Shown: positions 24,272 through 34,398, counted from the first letter of the stretch. The stretch: DNA of 64,000 nt from JANSWP01 sp041941305 (GCA_041941305.1 JBGTQJ010000009.1:166365-230364); one strand, 5' to 3'. Numbers and translations are program-made. Notes: generated by a model from the sequence alone, not told the origin.

Positions 24272-26335
24272 TTATTTTAACAGGGTCACTTCCCCTGCAA
24301 AATTCTGAGTGACGCCGTCGGTAAATTCAATCATGGCGCTGTATATATAGACTCCTTCCTGCATTTTTTGACCATTAAAAGTTCCATCCCAGCCCATGGT
24401 GTCAAAAGAGCCTGAGTAACCATCAGCACTTTCATAAACCATTGAGCCCCAGCGATTAAAAACCTGGAAGGTTCGAATGGAACTTACTCCCGGTCCAGGA
24501 TAAATGTTAAAATAATCATTTTCTCCATCACCATTTGGGCTAAAGGCATTGGGAATGTATAGTTTTCTATCTTTTTTGACATTGATAAGTGTGGATTCTT
24601 TTGCCCGACAACCCAGGCTGTCTGTTGCAGATAGGGTATATGCTGTTGATTGAGACGGTTTTGCCATTGGGGAAGGGCAATCGTCACAGCTCAAAGATTC
24701 AGAAGGACTCCATTTTAGCACCAGGTTTTCAGGAGGAAAAATGGCGGGTTTCAAACGTACTTCCTCTCCCAGTGAAATAATTTGAGGTGCTTCCATAACG
24801 ATTTGAGGAACATTATACAGTGGAATGTCTATTTCTTCCATCCGCTTGCATCCTTTTCCATCCTCAATAAATACCGTATTGATATCTCCCGGAATGAGCA
24901 AAAAATGATGTTCATCAAAATAATAGGTTTCATCAAATGTGAAACGATAACCCTCTCGGGCATTGATTACTTTATTGACTAACATATAGGCCTCGTTAGG
25001 GCGCTCACAGCTGGGAAATTCCAGTGAATAGTCCACCAATATTTCTTCAGGTTGTTGTACTTCAACACTATCTTGAATATTGCAAACACCCGTTGCATCA
25101 GTAATGGTGTAATAATACATTCCGGCAGATAAGCCCCAGGCTGATGATTCTTCACCGGAATAACCATTTCCTCCCCAATTGAAATTCAAAGTTGGATTGC
25201 TTCCAACTGAATACAAATTGATAACACCATTTGATTCGCCATAACACTGAACATGGGCAACATCAGGTACTGGCTCTAAAATCCAGTCGCTTTCTACTTC
25301 CGTCGAGGCAGTTTCAGTGCAACCATTGTCATCTGTAATGGTTACTGAAAAAATTCCTGAACCTATCCCGGTTACTATTGAGTCAGATTGATTGACACTG
25401 GCAGACCAATTGTAAATGTAATCTCCAGAAATGGTTCCTCCAGTCAAATTTCTTATGGTAATTTGCCCATCATCTGCTCCCTGACAACTAGCTGCGGAAG
25501 GATCCAGATCAAATGCTATCGGCAAGGGTTCTTCTATTATCAGTATGGTATCAACTTGTAAATCGTTATTATCAGAAATTGAAATGACATATTCACCTGC
25601 TGGTAATCCTGGGAAATTGATGCTTCCCTCAAATTGGTCAATATCTCCGCCACCAAATTCACCATTCGAATTATTTATCCAGGTCACACTGTAAGGCGCT
25701 TCACCTCCTATAGCATTTACTAAAATTGAAGTTACATCCCCTGGACAATTTACCATTATATCGTTTGATTGAGCGCTCATAAATAATGGATCTGGTTGTG
25801 GGCAAGAACTAGTAGCCTGTGCATTTCCAGCATAGGCATTGATACCTAATCCGGCAGCCAGCACGGTGAATTGGTTTCCTATGTTTACACTCAATGAGTT
25901 TGGTGGAAGAAATGGGTCATTGGTATTATCGACCAATCTTACCGGGGTACAGGATTTAGCATTTTCAAATTGGAAAAGGACCAACTCAACACCAGTTTGA
26001 TAGTCCAAATTTGTCAAAGGTGCGTTTAATGTCAAACTGAAATAATCAAAATTTTGAGCTTCAGGAGGACCAATGATAGGCATTCCCAAAGTCCAGGTTC
26101 CGGTGATATTTTGGAAATTGATAAGATCCAAAGAACCAGTAGCTGCCCGAAGCGTAATTTGCGCACTATTTGTAATACTTTGGGGTGGCGACCAATCTAG
26201 GGAGGGAATAATGGAAACCTGGTAAGTGGTCTCGTCGGGTAGCAATTCTATTTTTCCTTCTAATTGGGCATTTGTTGAAAAATTTAGAAGTAGGAAGGGG
26301 GGTACGATCAAAAATAATCGTACAAAGAATGTCAT
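24272..26335 (-). CDS. Secreted T9SS type B (CHU_C) protein with SprB-like repeats
   Basis: The product is 687 aa. The signal peptide ends near STNAQ. The N-terminal ~170 residues are beta-rich and cohesin-like. The middle contains SprB-type repeats (IGGEAPYSVTWINNSNG...GLPAGEYVISISDNN, and a second block with YIYNWSASVNQSDSIVTGIGSGIFSVTITDDNGC). The C-terminal ~95 residues (LYIPNAFSPNGDGENDYFNIY...FQVFNRWGSMVYES) are the gliding-associated CHU_C domain that targets export by the type IX system. It is probably a cell-surface adhesin-like protein. Confidence 0.93.
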   Translation of the reverse strand: MTFFVRLFLIVPPFLLLNFSTNAQLEGKIELLPDETTYQVSIIPSLDWSPPQSITNSAQITLRAATGSLDLINFQNITGTWTLGMPIIGPPEAQNFDYFSLTLNAPLTNLDYQTGVELVLFQFENAKSCTPVRLVDNTNDPFLPPNSLSVNIGNQFTVLAAGLGINAYAGNAQATSSCPQPDPLFMSAQSNDIMVNCPGDVTSILVNAIGGEAPYSVTWINNSNGEFGGGDIDQFEGSINFPGLPAGEYVISISDNNDLQVDTILIIEEPLPIAFDLDPSAASCQGADDGQITIRNLTGGTISGDYIYNWSASVNQSDSIVTGIGSGIFSVTITDDNGCTETASTEVESDWILEPVPDVAHVQCYGESNGVINLYSVGSNPTLNFNWGGNGYSGEESSAWGLSAGMYYYTITDATGVCNIQDSVEVQQPEEILVDYSLEFPSCERPNEAYMLVNKVINAREGYRFTFDETYYFDEHHFLLIPGDINTVFIEDGKGCKRMEEIDIPLYNVPQIVMEAPQIISLGEEVRLKPAIFPPENLVLKWSPSESLSCDDCPSPMAKPSQSTAYTLSATDSLGCRAKESTLINVKKDRKLYIPNAFSPNGDGENDYFNIYPGPGVSSIRTFQVFNRWGSMVYESADGYSGSFDTMGWDGTFNGQKMQEGVYIYSAMIEFTDGVTQNFAGEVTLLK

Positions 26336-26538
26336 AGTTAATGTAAATTTTCAATGGTGTTTGCAATAACTTGGGTACTGCAATAACCTTGCTAAAAGTA
26401 TTTTTGAATTTATTATCATAGATACTTGAGAATGTATTTTTTGGATTAATTTATTTGTGGATAAAATGATTGTAGAGTAAATTGTTTATTTTCAGAACCT
26501 AATAAATATTGATAATTTTAATTTAAAAAGCCTGAAAA

Positions 26539-27024
26539 ATGCATTACATCTCAGATTTAAAATTAACGGTGGCAGCAACTTACTTGAAATTGAAAGAATT
26601 TTCAAAAGAGGAAAGTGAAAGAAGACCTGCTTTTGGAAAGTGGTCTCCAAAGGAAATAATTGGTCATTTAATTGATTCCGCTTCCAATAACCATCAACGC
26701 TTTGTTCGGGCGCAATTTAAAGATGATTTGATTTTTCCCGGTTATCAACAAGATGCTTGGGTTGCACTCCAAAACTACCAAAAAAGGGATTGGCATTTTT
26801 TAATTGAATTTTGGAAAAATTACAATTTACATCTCGCCCATGTAATGGAAAACATTAGCAGAACAGAAAGGGAAAAATTACGCATCAAGCACAATCTTCA
26901 CCAAATTGCCTGGAAAACAGTTCCTGAAAATAAGGCGGTTACCCTTGACTATTTTATGAATGACTATGTAGGGCATTTAAAACACCATTTGAATCAAATA
27001 TTTGAAATCTCAAAGAAGTTTTAA
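26539..27024 (+). CDS. DinB-family putative metal-dependent enzyme
   Basis: The product is 161 aa forming a four-helix-bundle pattern. Metal-ligand candidates are H43 in EIIGHLIDSASNNHQRF and H146/H150 in YVGHLKHHLNQI, the spacing typical of the DinB/YfiT family. KWSPKEIIGHLIDSA is a classic DinB motif. Members act as thiol S-transferases or hydrolases in some bacteria; the substrate is unknown here. No operon partner is close. Confidence 0.9.
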   Translation: MHYISDLKLTVAATYLKLKEFSKEESERRPAFGKWSPKEIIGHLIDSASNNHQRFVRAQFKDDLIFPGYQQDAWVALQNYQKRDWHFLIEFWKNYNLHLAHVMENISRTEREKLRIKHNLHQIAWKTVPENKAVTLDYFMNDYVGHLKHHLNQIFEISKKF

Positions 27025-27133
27025 AATCAAATATCAAAATGGGCTTTTCTCGTAACTTTTTCATTGACTTTTTCGCCTATTGATTTTCAATCTTGTGTTT
27101 AATCCAAAAAAGCAAAACAATCAAAATCAAATT

Positions 27134-29245
27134 ATGCGTTTATTCACACTAATAGTATGCTCCCTTTTCACTTCGTATTTATTGGGTCAAAATATCATTG
27201 TTTCCGGAAAAATCGTGGATCAGGATACTCAAAAACCAATCAGTTATGCCCATGTCGGGATTCCTGAAAAAGGGATTGGTACCACTTCAGGAGACGATGG
27301 TCGATTTACTTTTAAGGTACCCATTCAATACCATAACTCTACCCTGATGGTTTCTTTTATGGGGTACAAAACCTATCGAAAGTCTCTGAAGAATGTGAAA
27401 AGCCCAATCACAATTTCCATAAAGAAAATGCCGCTGGATTTGATAGAAATTGTAGTGATGGACGAAAAAACCATCGAAGATATTATTCGAAAAGCCGTTC
27501 GGCGTATTCCGGACAATTACCCGACTCATCCTACCACCTCCCTGGGCTTTTATCGGGAATCAAGAACCAATGAAAACAACGAGTACATCTACCTGGCAGA
27601 AGGCGTTTTGAATGTTCGAAAAACCAGTTATGCCAAAGAAAAGGAAGGTCAGACCACACTTGTTCAGGGAAGGCAAGTGAGATTGGTTCCTCCAGAGGAA
27701 TTTTCTCAATATTCCGGGTTTACAGCTGGACACATGGCGGGACATCGCTTTGATTTTGTAAAAAATCGGGAAGATTTTATCAATGAGAATTATTTCCCCG
27801 CTTATAAATACTGGTTAGAAGGAATCACCTACCACCAGGACCAACCGGTTTATATCATTGGTTTCGATGGAGAGGAAGACAAAAAGGATGGACGTATGGA
27901 GGGCCGAATCTATATTGATACCCTTTCTCATGCCTTTTTAAGGGCAGAATTTAAAATTAAAGAAAAGGGATTGCGGAAGATTTCCGATTATCCACTCTAT
28001 TCTGGTAGTTGGAAAGGCAATCGCTATGTTGTGAACTATCGCAAGTTGGGGGATAAATGGTATTATGGAGATGCCCTTAGAGAGGGATTGTACAGGGATG
28101 GAGGGGTATACAGCAATGAAATTTTGATTACCGAAATGGACGGCAAGCGATCCGGTCCACTACCTTACCAGGAACGATTGAGTCGAAATTCAAGATTTCT
28201 GGATATCACAGGCGACTATGATGAAGATTTCTGGCGCGATTATAATACGATGCCACTCAATGCCTCTTTGCAAAACAGCCTTCAACAAGAAAAAACCAAT
28301 CGCATTGCTCAGGAAGTATTTGACAGCACTTTTTTGGCTAACCTACAAAGGGAAAGAGATTCTTTAGAAGCATTAAAAGCCAGAGAATTAGCAGCACAGT
28401 TGGGAGGCTTTGACAATCTGGAAGGAATTGAAGGGCTTGAAGATTTGGAAGACATTGAAGATTTGAAGGACATCGCCAACATGAAAAATTTGAAGAATTT
28501 GAGAACCCTCAGAAAATTGCAAAAGTCTATAAAAGGAGAAGAAGAAAAATCCGGCTGGCGGTTTCAAGCTAATTTGGGTTTGGGAGCGCATTTATTAGAT
28601 GCCAAAGCTGGTAACATGACTTTGACTTATTTGACAAAAGAAGATGCACAACCCATTATTTCTGTTTCAGAGGATGTGAAAGATTGGTATCTCGAACCCT
28701 TAGTTCATTTTGATGGAAATATCTTTTTCCACAAAAATTTCTTTTTCCGTTTTGGCTTTGCCGGAGATTTGTGGACCAATATATACAAAAAGAACAATCA
28801 GGGATTTGGAGCTCAAGTCAATCTTTTTAAAAGAAAAAGACCCTTTTTTGTCAGAGCTGTGATAGAGCATGGTAATTTAAAATATGCCCGAAAAATAGGA
28901 CAAGCCACCAATGATTATGGAGATTTTAAGGCCAGAAGGAAAAAATTCAAATCAGAAAAAATCAATATGTATTATGGGAGCCGAACACACAGTCTGGAAG
29001 GGACTTTGGAACTGGCAATAGAGGTAAACCCCAATCTGGAAATTTTTGGACGAGGCACGTATTCACTACCCTTTGCACGTCAACAGCATATTTATTTGTG
29101 GGAACGGAAAAGGTTATTCAGGAAAAAAAGAAGAATCCCTTTAAATGATCAAATAATTGTTGAACAAGAAGGAGCACCTTATAGGGGTAAAATCATCGAA
29201 GAGCATCCAATTTTTATTTCTTTTGGATTGGTTTTTAAGGGATGA
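27134..29245 (+). CDS. Outer-membrane-associated protein with carboxypeptidase-like regulatory domain
   Basis: The product is 703 aa from MRLFTLIVCSLFTSYLLGQ, a clear signal peptide; an upstream ATG at 27080 would bury it. Residues ~20-100 are a carboxypeptidase-like regulatory (CarboxypepD_reg) domain (VSGKIVDQDTQKPISYAHVGI). The rest is typical of a Bacteroidota family of surface proteins with IIRKAVRRIPDNYP, then a beta-rich region. Around residues 420-470 there is a regular stretch of D/E-x-L units (GLEDLEDIEDLKDIANM and continuing). The ending FISFGLVFKG suggests an outer-membrane beta strand. The function is unknown. Confidence 0.8.
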   Translation: MRLFTLIVCSLFTSYLLGQNIIVSGKIVDQDTQKPISYAHVGIPEKGIGTTSGDDGRFTFKVPIQYHNSTLMVSFMGYKTYRKSLKNVKSPITISIKKMPLDLIEIVVMDEKTIEDIIRKAVRRIPDNYPTHPTTSLGFYRESRTNENNEYIYLAEGVLNVRKTSYAKEKEGQTTLVQGRQVRLVPPEEFSQYSGFTAGHMAGHRFDFVKNREDFINENYFPAYKYWLEGITYHQDQPVYIIGFDGEEDKKDGRMEGRIYIDTLSHAFLRAEFKIKEKGLRKISDYPLYSGSWKGNRYVVNYRKLGDKWYYGDALREGLYRDGGVYSNEILITEMDGKRSGPLPYQERLSRNSRFLDITGDYDEDFWRDYNTMPLNASLQNSLQQEKTNRIAQEVFDSTFLANLQRERDSLEALKARELAAQLGGFDNLEGIEGLEDLEDIEDLKDIANMKNLKNLRTLRKLQKSIKGEEEKSGWRFQANLGLGAHLLDAKAGNMTLTYLTKEDAQPIISVSEDVKDWYLEPLVHFDGNIFFHKNFFFRFGFAGDLWTNIYKKNNQGFGAQVNLFKRKRPFFVRAVIEHGNLKYARKIGQATNDYGDFKARRKKFKSEKINMYYGSRTHSLEGTLELAIEVNPNLEIFGRGTYSLPFARQQHIYLWERKRLFRKKRRIPLNDQIIVEQEGAPYRGKIIEEHPIFISFGLVFKG

Positions 29246-29334
29246 TGGACGCTTTTTTTTAATTCGGATGGCAACTTCAATTGATGGAACACTAAATCTA
29301 AATGCGCTTAAAATTGGTAACAAAACACTCAAAA

Positions 29335-30207
29335 ATGCACCTCAAAATTTTAGTTAGCCTTCTTTTTACTGGCGCTATCCTTTCCTTTACAGGGTTTTCT
29401 CAAAGTTATTTTTTGGATTTAGACTCCAAAACTCAGACCATCACATTTGGTAAAATGGATCCAATCAACAAGCGAAAATTTGAAAAAACGATTTTTGAGG
29501 AAAAGATAGATTCCAGTAATTTGAATGAACTTGTTGAAGCAATAAGTCACAATATCTCAGTTAATAAAGGAGAAGCACAAATGATTCATATTCATGGAAT
29601 GTGGGGAGGAAAGGAAAAATTTATGGCGGGAAATGTCCTCGCTTTTGAAGAGGAGATATTGTCCAATGATTCCCTGAACTTTGGAAATATGATCTTCATC
29701 ATTTGGGATTCGGAGTCCAATAACTACCAAAAGAACCAAAAAAACGCAATGAATTCTCTGAATTTGTTGGGATTGGCTTTGGAAAGTTTACATTTAGCCA
29801 TACCTGAAACTACCTTTTCTATTCAGTGCCATTCAATGGGAGCTTATATTTTAACACACCTGCTTCATGAGCAGGAAGGAAAGATTCCAAAATTTCATCA
29901 ACTACTTTTTTATGCTCCAGATATTAGCCAGGCTGAATTTGATTCAACTTTGAATTTATATAACCAATATTTCCATCACATAGCTATTTTCTACCATCAA
30001 AAGGATGTAGCGCTAAAAATTTCAAAGAGGAAAAATAAAGCGGAACGATTGGGAAGAAATCCAAAATTGACCGAGTCCGCAAATGTGGATTTGATCAATT
30101 GTACAGATATGAAAAATTGTAACCTTGCAGGAAAATTAACCAGACATCTTTATTACCGATATAGCCGGGAAGTAAAAAATGAAATTCTGGAAAGACTAGC
30201 CAGGTAA
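29335..30207 (+). CDS. Secreted alpha/beta hydrolase-like protein
   Basis: The product is 290 aa from the ATG in front of a signal peptide (MHLKILVSLLFTGAILSFTGFSQ); an in-frame ATG at 29302 would add 11 residues. MIHIHGMWGG resembles the oxyanion strand (H-G-x), and FSIQCHSMGAYILTHLL carries the nucleophile elbow (H-S-M-G). The fold is like DUF900/lipase-like alpha/beta hydrolases. A catalytic Asp and a His in the C-terminal third cannot be fixed by eye. The substrate is unknown. Confidence 0.75.
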   Translation: MHLKILVSLLFTGAILSFTGFSQSYFLDLDSKTQTITFGKMDPINKRKFEKTIFEEKIDSSNLNELVEAISHNISVNKGEAQMIHIHGMWGGKEKFMAGNVLAFEEEILSNDSLNFGNMIFIIWDSESNNYQKNQKNAMNSLNLLGLALESLHLAIPETTFSIQCHSMGAYILTHLLHEQEGKIPKFHQLLFYAPDISQAEFDSTLNLYNQYFHHIAIFYHQKDVALKISKRKNKAERLGRNPKLTESANVDLINCTDMKNCNLAGKLTRHLYYRYSREVKNEILERLAR

Positions 30208-30208
30208 T

Positions 30209-32305
30209 TCAATAGCCTCCATGATAACGCCTTAAAAACCACTCTAGAGTTAATAATCCTAACAATAAGAAGAATATCCATTTAAGGTGGATTACAGAAC
30301 GGGTTTTGGAAGTCGAATAAATAACTGGCTTTAAATTTTTGTTTTCTAATTCTACCCCAAGTTTGGATAGTTCATTGGGAAAGAAAAACCTACCCCCATG
30401 CTGCTCACTTAATAATCTCAATAAGCCGTGATCAGCGGTTGTTTCAAATAATTCTTGTTGTATGGGTTGAATGCTAAACTGTCCATTGTGGTTGAGATTT
30501 TCGCCATTGTAAAATACGGTGCCTCCAAAACTGTAATTGCCAACGGGAAATTTTCCAGCATTTAAGGTGTAACCGTTTGAGGTTTTATCAAAGGTATAAT
30601 TGAAATCCCGACCCTCTGAATTGGAAATGGTCAGGCTTACATCCGGTTCATTGATTAGTTCGTAGCTTTCATTGTACAGTTCTGCATCAAAAACAATGGG
30701 CTCATTTTCTTTGAAAATATTTTTTGCCAGTGTAATTCTGAATCGGCGTTTGTCGTCTTTTAAAGTGACGTATTGCAAAGATTTACTAATCAGTGATTCA
30801 AATAAGTTGTGATTTTGATTTTGAAGATAATCGAACAATCTCCACTTCCAAACACCCTCTCCAGCTAAAACAGAAGATTTGGTATCGTTTTCTTCTCCAA
30901 AAACCAACAAGGGGTATTTGGTATCAATTTTTCCAATCCGTTGGTAAAGCAGAACCTGGGAATTGGGACCCTCAACAAATTCTCCAAACGGAGCCAAAAG
31001 AGGGGCAAAGTTTGGTAAATCTTCCTTTAAGTCATCATCTACATTGAACAAGTTAAAACCTGGTGCAAAAGTAGCCTGTACATCATTCGTATTTCGGCCA
31101 TCTCCCTGAATCTTCAAAAGGGACTGAGCCTGGTTAAATCTTTTGAGGTTGGTTTGAGTTCCGACGATAAACAGGCGGGGGATTTTTCTTGTGTTCAATT
31201 GATTTAATAGTCCTGTGATATCATATCTCCTACTTGGCAATTGGTGCAGTACTACAAAATCAAATTCTGCAATATTTTCTTTAATTTCATTGGCATAAGT
31301 CAGGGAGACTTCGTAGTTGATATTTTTTTCAATGCTTTGTTTTAGAGATGAAATATCGGGATGGGGAGAATTTGCGACCAGAAGAATCTTTTGCCTGGCA
31401 TCCAAAACATCTACAAAAATGTCCTTGGAGTTGTTTAGTGAAGTAACTTCTCCGGAAACTCGATTTAATGAAATCCGGAATCTTTGAACCCCGCTTTGGT
31501 CAGCATCCAGGATGATTTCCTGAGTATTGAAATAATCATTTCGATCTATTGAAATTGGTACTTCCTGTAATTTTTTCAGCTGGCCACCTTCCACTTTTGA
31601 TACTGAAAGTTGGGTCAAGGCAGCCTGGCAGTTTTTTGCACCGATGTCTACCTGAATCGAAAATTTATCTCCGAGATATGCAATTTTATTATGGAAAACC
31701 CTTTTCAACACCAAGTCCTTTTTTGGAATGGTATCACCAAGCCCAACTGTATATATTGGTGCAGAAAGTTTGTTACTAAAATAAAGTGGATTACTTCCTT
31801 CATTGTAAATGCCGTCGCTGGCTAAAACCACAGCTCCCAAATTCTGATTGCTATACATATCGTAAACCTCCGTCAGCATTTCTGAAAGATTACTGATCTT
31901 CTGGGTGAATTGAAAATCAACACCTTGAGTGACCTCATTTCCAAAAGAATATTCAACTACCTCATATTGGTCCGCCAATTTATTGCTGAGGCTTTCAAAG
32001 GATTTTTGGTAGTCCAGTAAAGTCGTAGAATCCATCTCAGAGGCAATTGACTCGGAATGATCCTGAGCCAGCACTACGATTGGTTTTTTTGTATCGGTTA
32101 GTAAGGATTTTAAAAGGGGCGAAAGCAAAAGAATCGCAATCGTAGTAACAGAGATAAACCTCAAAGCTCCCAGAATCCAATTCAGCCTATTTGATGCTTC
32201 CTTAAAAGTTTTGTCTTTGTAATACAATATCAAAGCATAAGCCAAGCCCAAAAGGACACAAAATAAAATAAACCAGGTGGGGTATTGAAAGGTTAGACTC
32301 TCCAT
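30209..32305 (-). CDS. Membrane protein with VWA-like domain
   Basis: The product is 698 aa. Two N-terminal membrane segments (residues ~11-28 and ~45-66) are followed by a VWA-like domain starting VVLAQDHSESI, where D82-x-S84-x-S86 fits the MIDAS metal site. A DGIYNEGSNPLY segment follows near residue 165. A second half resembles a glutamine-amidotransferase-like fold and beta domains. One C-terminal membrane segment (~674-690, IFFLLLGLLTLEWFL) ends the protein. This architecture is common in Bacteroidota (BatA-like). The function is unknown. Confidence 0.78.
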   Translation of the reverse strand: MESLTFQYPTWFILFCVLLGLAYALILYYKDKTFKEASNRLNWILGALRFISVTTIAILLLSPLLKSLLTDTKKPIVVLAQDHSESIASEMDSTTLLDYQKSFESLSNKLADQYEVVEYSFGNEVTQGVDFQFTQKISNLSEMLTEVYDMYSNQNLGAVVLASDGIYNEGSNPLYFSNKLSAPIYTVGLGDTIPKKDLVLKRVFHNKIAYLGDKFSIQVDIGAKNCQAALTQLSVSKVEGGQLKKLQEVPISIDRNDYFNTQEIILDADQSGVQRFRISLNRVSGEVTSLNNSKDIFVDVLDARQKILLVANSPHPDISSLKQSIEKNINYEVSLTYANEIKENIAEFDFVVLHQLPSRRYDITGLLNQLNTRKIPRLFIVGTQTNLKRFNQAQSLLKIQGDGRNTNDVQATFAPGFNLFNVDDDLKEDLPNFAPLLAPFGEFVEGPNSQVLLYQRIGKIDTKYPLLVFGEENDTKSSVLAGEGVWKWRLFDYLQNQNHNLFESLISKSLQYVTLKDDKRRFRITLAKNIFKENEPIVFDAELYNESYELINEPDVSLTISNSEGRDFNYTFDKTSNGYTLNAGKFPVGNYSFGGTVFYNGENLNHNGQFSIQPIQQELFETTADHGLLRLLSEQHGGRFFFPNELSKLGVELENKNLKPVIYSTSKTRSVIHLKWIFFLLLGLLTLEWFLRRYHGGY

Positions 32306-32313
32306 TTAATTTT

Positions 32314-32404
32314 GGTTGTCGGTTGTCTGTTGTCGGTTGTCGGTTGTCCATTGTCAGGTGTTTTAAATGGAATAACAGACAACGGACAACGGACAACCGA
32401 CAAC
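32314..32404. repeat. Heptanucleotide tandem tract forming a hairpin
   Basis: Six units of GGTTGTC (with variants TGTTGTC and CATTGTC) fill 32314-32355. The complementary GACAACG/GACAACC units fill 32378-32404. A single strand would fold into a long imperfect hairpin. It lies between divergent genes. Confidence 0.85.
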
Positions 32405-32411
32405 TCAAAAC

Positions 32412-32785
32412 GCGTGCAAAGGTGCAAAATTCGTGCTTTATTTTTTTGGATAAGAAATAATTCTTGCCCGCTTTTTGCAGTTCTTTGTTACAGTTATGTT
32501 AATCTTGCGTTTCACAAATCTATTTTTATCTAATTTCGTTCAGATTTGATGATCAAAGTCTTAAGTTTTCAAAGAACAACACAGCCCCCAATAATAGTTT
32601 GAATTCCTTAAGCACCAAATCAAATTTATCTACAACTAATTTTGGTTTCTTTTTTCCGCTCACTTCGTTGAAAATACTCGTCAGAGCTAAGGCTATGCCT
32701 GCGTTTTTCGCCTCGTCAGAGAAAAAAAGAAATCCCAAATTTTACTTATACATAGATATGACTTGGTGCTTACAACATTTTTGAT
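32412..32785. other. 374-nt gap without a convincing gene
   Basis: A/T-rich sequence without strong promoter or RNA features. A 61-codon frame on the minus strand (32553-32738, with SDEAKNAGIALALTSIFNEVSG) is weak and probably noncoding. It should contain the promoters of the two divergent flanking genes. Confidence 0.5.
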
Positions 32786-34069
32786 ATGAAAAAAATACTT
32801 GTTTTTCTGGCGCTCATCTTTTTTGCACTCAACGCTAAATCTGCCTATATGCTTCTGCAGATGGATGAAGAGCAAAGCAATCATTTAAAAGCTTATGGGA
32901 TTGCTTATTGGGTAATTGAACATGGGGCTGAATCCTGGTGGTTGTTAAATTACCGGGGAGGTAGTTTTGCTTTCAGATATAACCAGGTTTTTGAGGCCGA
33001 ATGTAAAATCAGAGGGGTAAGTTTTGAAATAATACCAGATGCAGCATTTAATAAAATTTTAAATGATATTTCAAACCCGGAGGCAAACATGGATGCCATC
33101 AAATTGGAAAAAGCACCCAAAATCGCCGTTTATACACCAACAGGGGATTTTCAGACTCAACGTGGAGACAGATTTCAACCCTGGGATGATGCCGTAACTT
33201 TAGTATTGACTTATGCTGAAATTCCCTATGATATGGTATACGATGATGAGGTACTCGCAGATAAGCTCACAGAGTACGACTGGTTGCACCTCCATCATGA
33301 GGATTTTACAGGACAGTTTGGTAAATTTTACAGGAGCTTCAATAATCAACCCTGGTATAGAAATAATGTCAAACAACTGGAAGCGATTGCGGCCAGACAT
33401 GGGTTCGCCAAAGTTTCTCAATTGAAGTTGGCAGTCGTGAAGAAAATTCAGGAATATGTCATAGGCGGAGGTTTTATGTTCGCCATGTGTTCTGCTACAG
33501 ATACCTATGATATCGCCTTAGCAGCAGAAGGCTTGGATATTTGCGATAAAATGTACGATGGGGATGGACCCGACCCAAATGCTCAGTCCAAGTTGAATTT
33601 CCACAATTGTTTTGCCTTTGAAAAATTTGACCTGGTCAAAAATCCGTTTGAATACGAATATTCATCAATCGATCATTATCGAGGGCGAAATGTTCCACCA
33701 ACACAAGATTACTTTACCCTTTTTGATTTTTCTGCCAAATGGGATCCTGTCCCAACCATGTTGACCCAATGCCACACCAAAACTGTAAAGGGTTTCATGG
33801 GACAAACAACTGCATTTAGGAAAAATTATATTAAGTCGAATGTCTTGATTCTTGGTGAAAATAAACCCGCACAGGAAGCCCGCTACATTCATGGAAATAT
33901 TGGGCAGGGCTTTTGGACTTTTTATGGAGGGCATGACCCGGAAGATTATCGGCATTTTGTTCATGATCCCGAAACAGACCTGAATTTACACCCAAATTCT
34001 CCTGGTTATCGATTGATATTGAACAATGTACTATTTCCCGCAGCAAGGAAGAAAAAGAGGAAAACCTAA
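32786..34069 (+). CDS. Conserved Bacteroidota secreted protein (often labelled asparagine synthetase B)
   Basis: The product is 427 aa with a signal peptide (MKKILVFLALIFFALNAKS). Residues like MDEEQSNHLKAYGIAYWVIE, LLNYRGGSFAFRYN and IPYDMVYDDEVL...YDWLHLHHEDFTGQ define a family conserved across Bacteroidota that databases frequently name asparagine synthetase B. It lacks the N-terminal catalytic Cys of class II amidotransferases and the ATP-pyrophosphatase motif, so that name is not supported by what I see. GGFMFAMCSATDTYDIALAAEG suggests a GATase1-like elbow (around residue 230). The actual role is unknown. Confidence 0.8.
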   Translation: MKKILVFLALIFFALNAKSAYMLLQMDEEQSNHLKAYGIAYWVIEHGAESWWLLNYRGGSFAFRYNQVFEAECKIRGVSFEIIPDAAFNKILNDISNPEANMDAIKLEKAPKIAVYTPTGDFQTQRGDRFQPWDDAVTLVLTYAEIPYDMVYDDEVLADKLTEYDWLHLHHEDFTGQFGKFYRSFNNQPWYRNNVKQLEAIAARHGFAKVSQLKLAVVKKIQEYVIGGGFMFAMCSATDTYDIALAAEGLDICDKMYDGDGPDPNAQSKLNFHNCFAFEKFDLVKNPFEYEYSSIDHYRGRNVPPTQDYFTLFDFSAKWDPVPTMLTQCHTKTVKGFMGQTTAFRKNYIKSNVLILGENKPAQEARYIHGNIGQGFWTFYGGHDPEDYRHFVHDPETDLNLHPNSPGYRLILNNVLFPAARKKKRKT

Positions 34070-34091
34070 ACTTTGGAAATTGTGGTTTTTG

Positions 34092-34126
34092 AAAAATGCC
34101 ATTCTGACAATCAGAATGGCATTTTT
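34092..34126. terminator. Intrinsic terminator, probably bidirectional
   Basis: AAAAATGCCATTCTGA (34092-34107) and its exact complement (34111-34126) form a 16-bp stem with a 3-nt loop; the arms include A and T runs. It lies 22 nt after the stop of the preceding gene. Confidence 0.85.
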
Positions 34127-34354
34127 CGTTGATAATGAACCAACTATAAGGAGCCATTTTTATCAATTAAGCCAAAATCCTGAAAAAATGGCATTTTCGA
34201 TTTTTTTTACGAGTAAATATTGTTTTTTGCTGATCGCTACTAAAAATCTCTACCCGCCTCTAAAAAAATGGCTCATGACCTCAAAATTTTAATACCCTCC
34301 TTTTTATTTTGACAATCTGCCATATCGTCAATTTTTGCCATTTTGGAAGGAATC

Positions 34355-34398
34355 GTGACAAAAAGTCACCTAAATTTGCATTGGCACGTAGTATGATA
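34355..34398 (+). promoter_or_regulatory. groES upstream control region (palindrome plus sigma-54-like element)
   Basis: A perfect palindrome GTGAC-AAAAA-GTCAC (34355-34369) is followed by TTGGCACGTAGTATGATA (34381-34398). The latter matches the -24 part of a sigma-54 promoter (TGGCACG) with GA in place of the usual GC at -12. No CIRCE element (TTAGCACTC-N9-GAGTGCTAA) is present. The assignment is tentative. Confidence 0.4.

Noticed and set aside
32553..32738. 61-codon minus-strand frame in a gene-poor gap
   Set aside because: No domain, no promoter, low-complexity ends; more likely noncoding.
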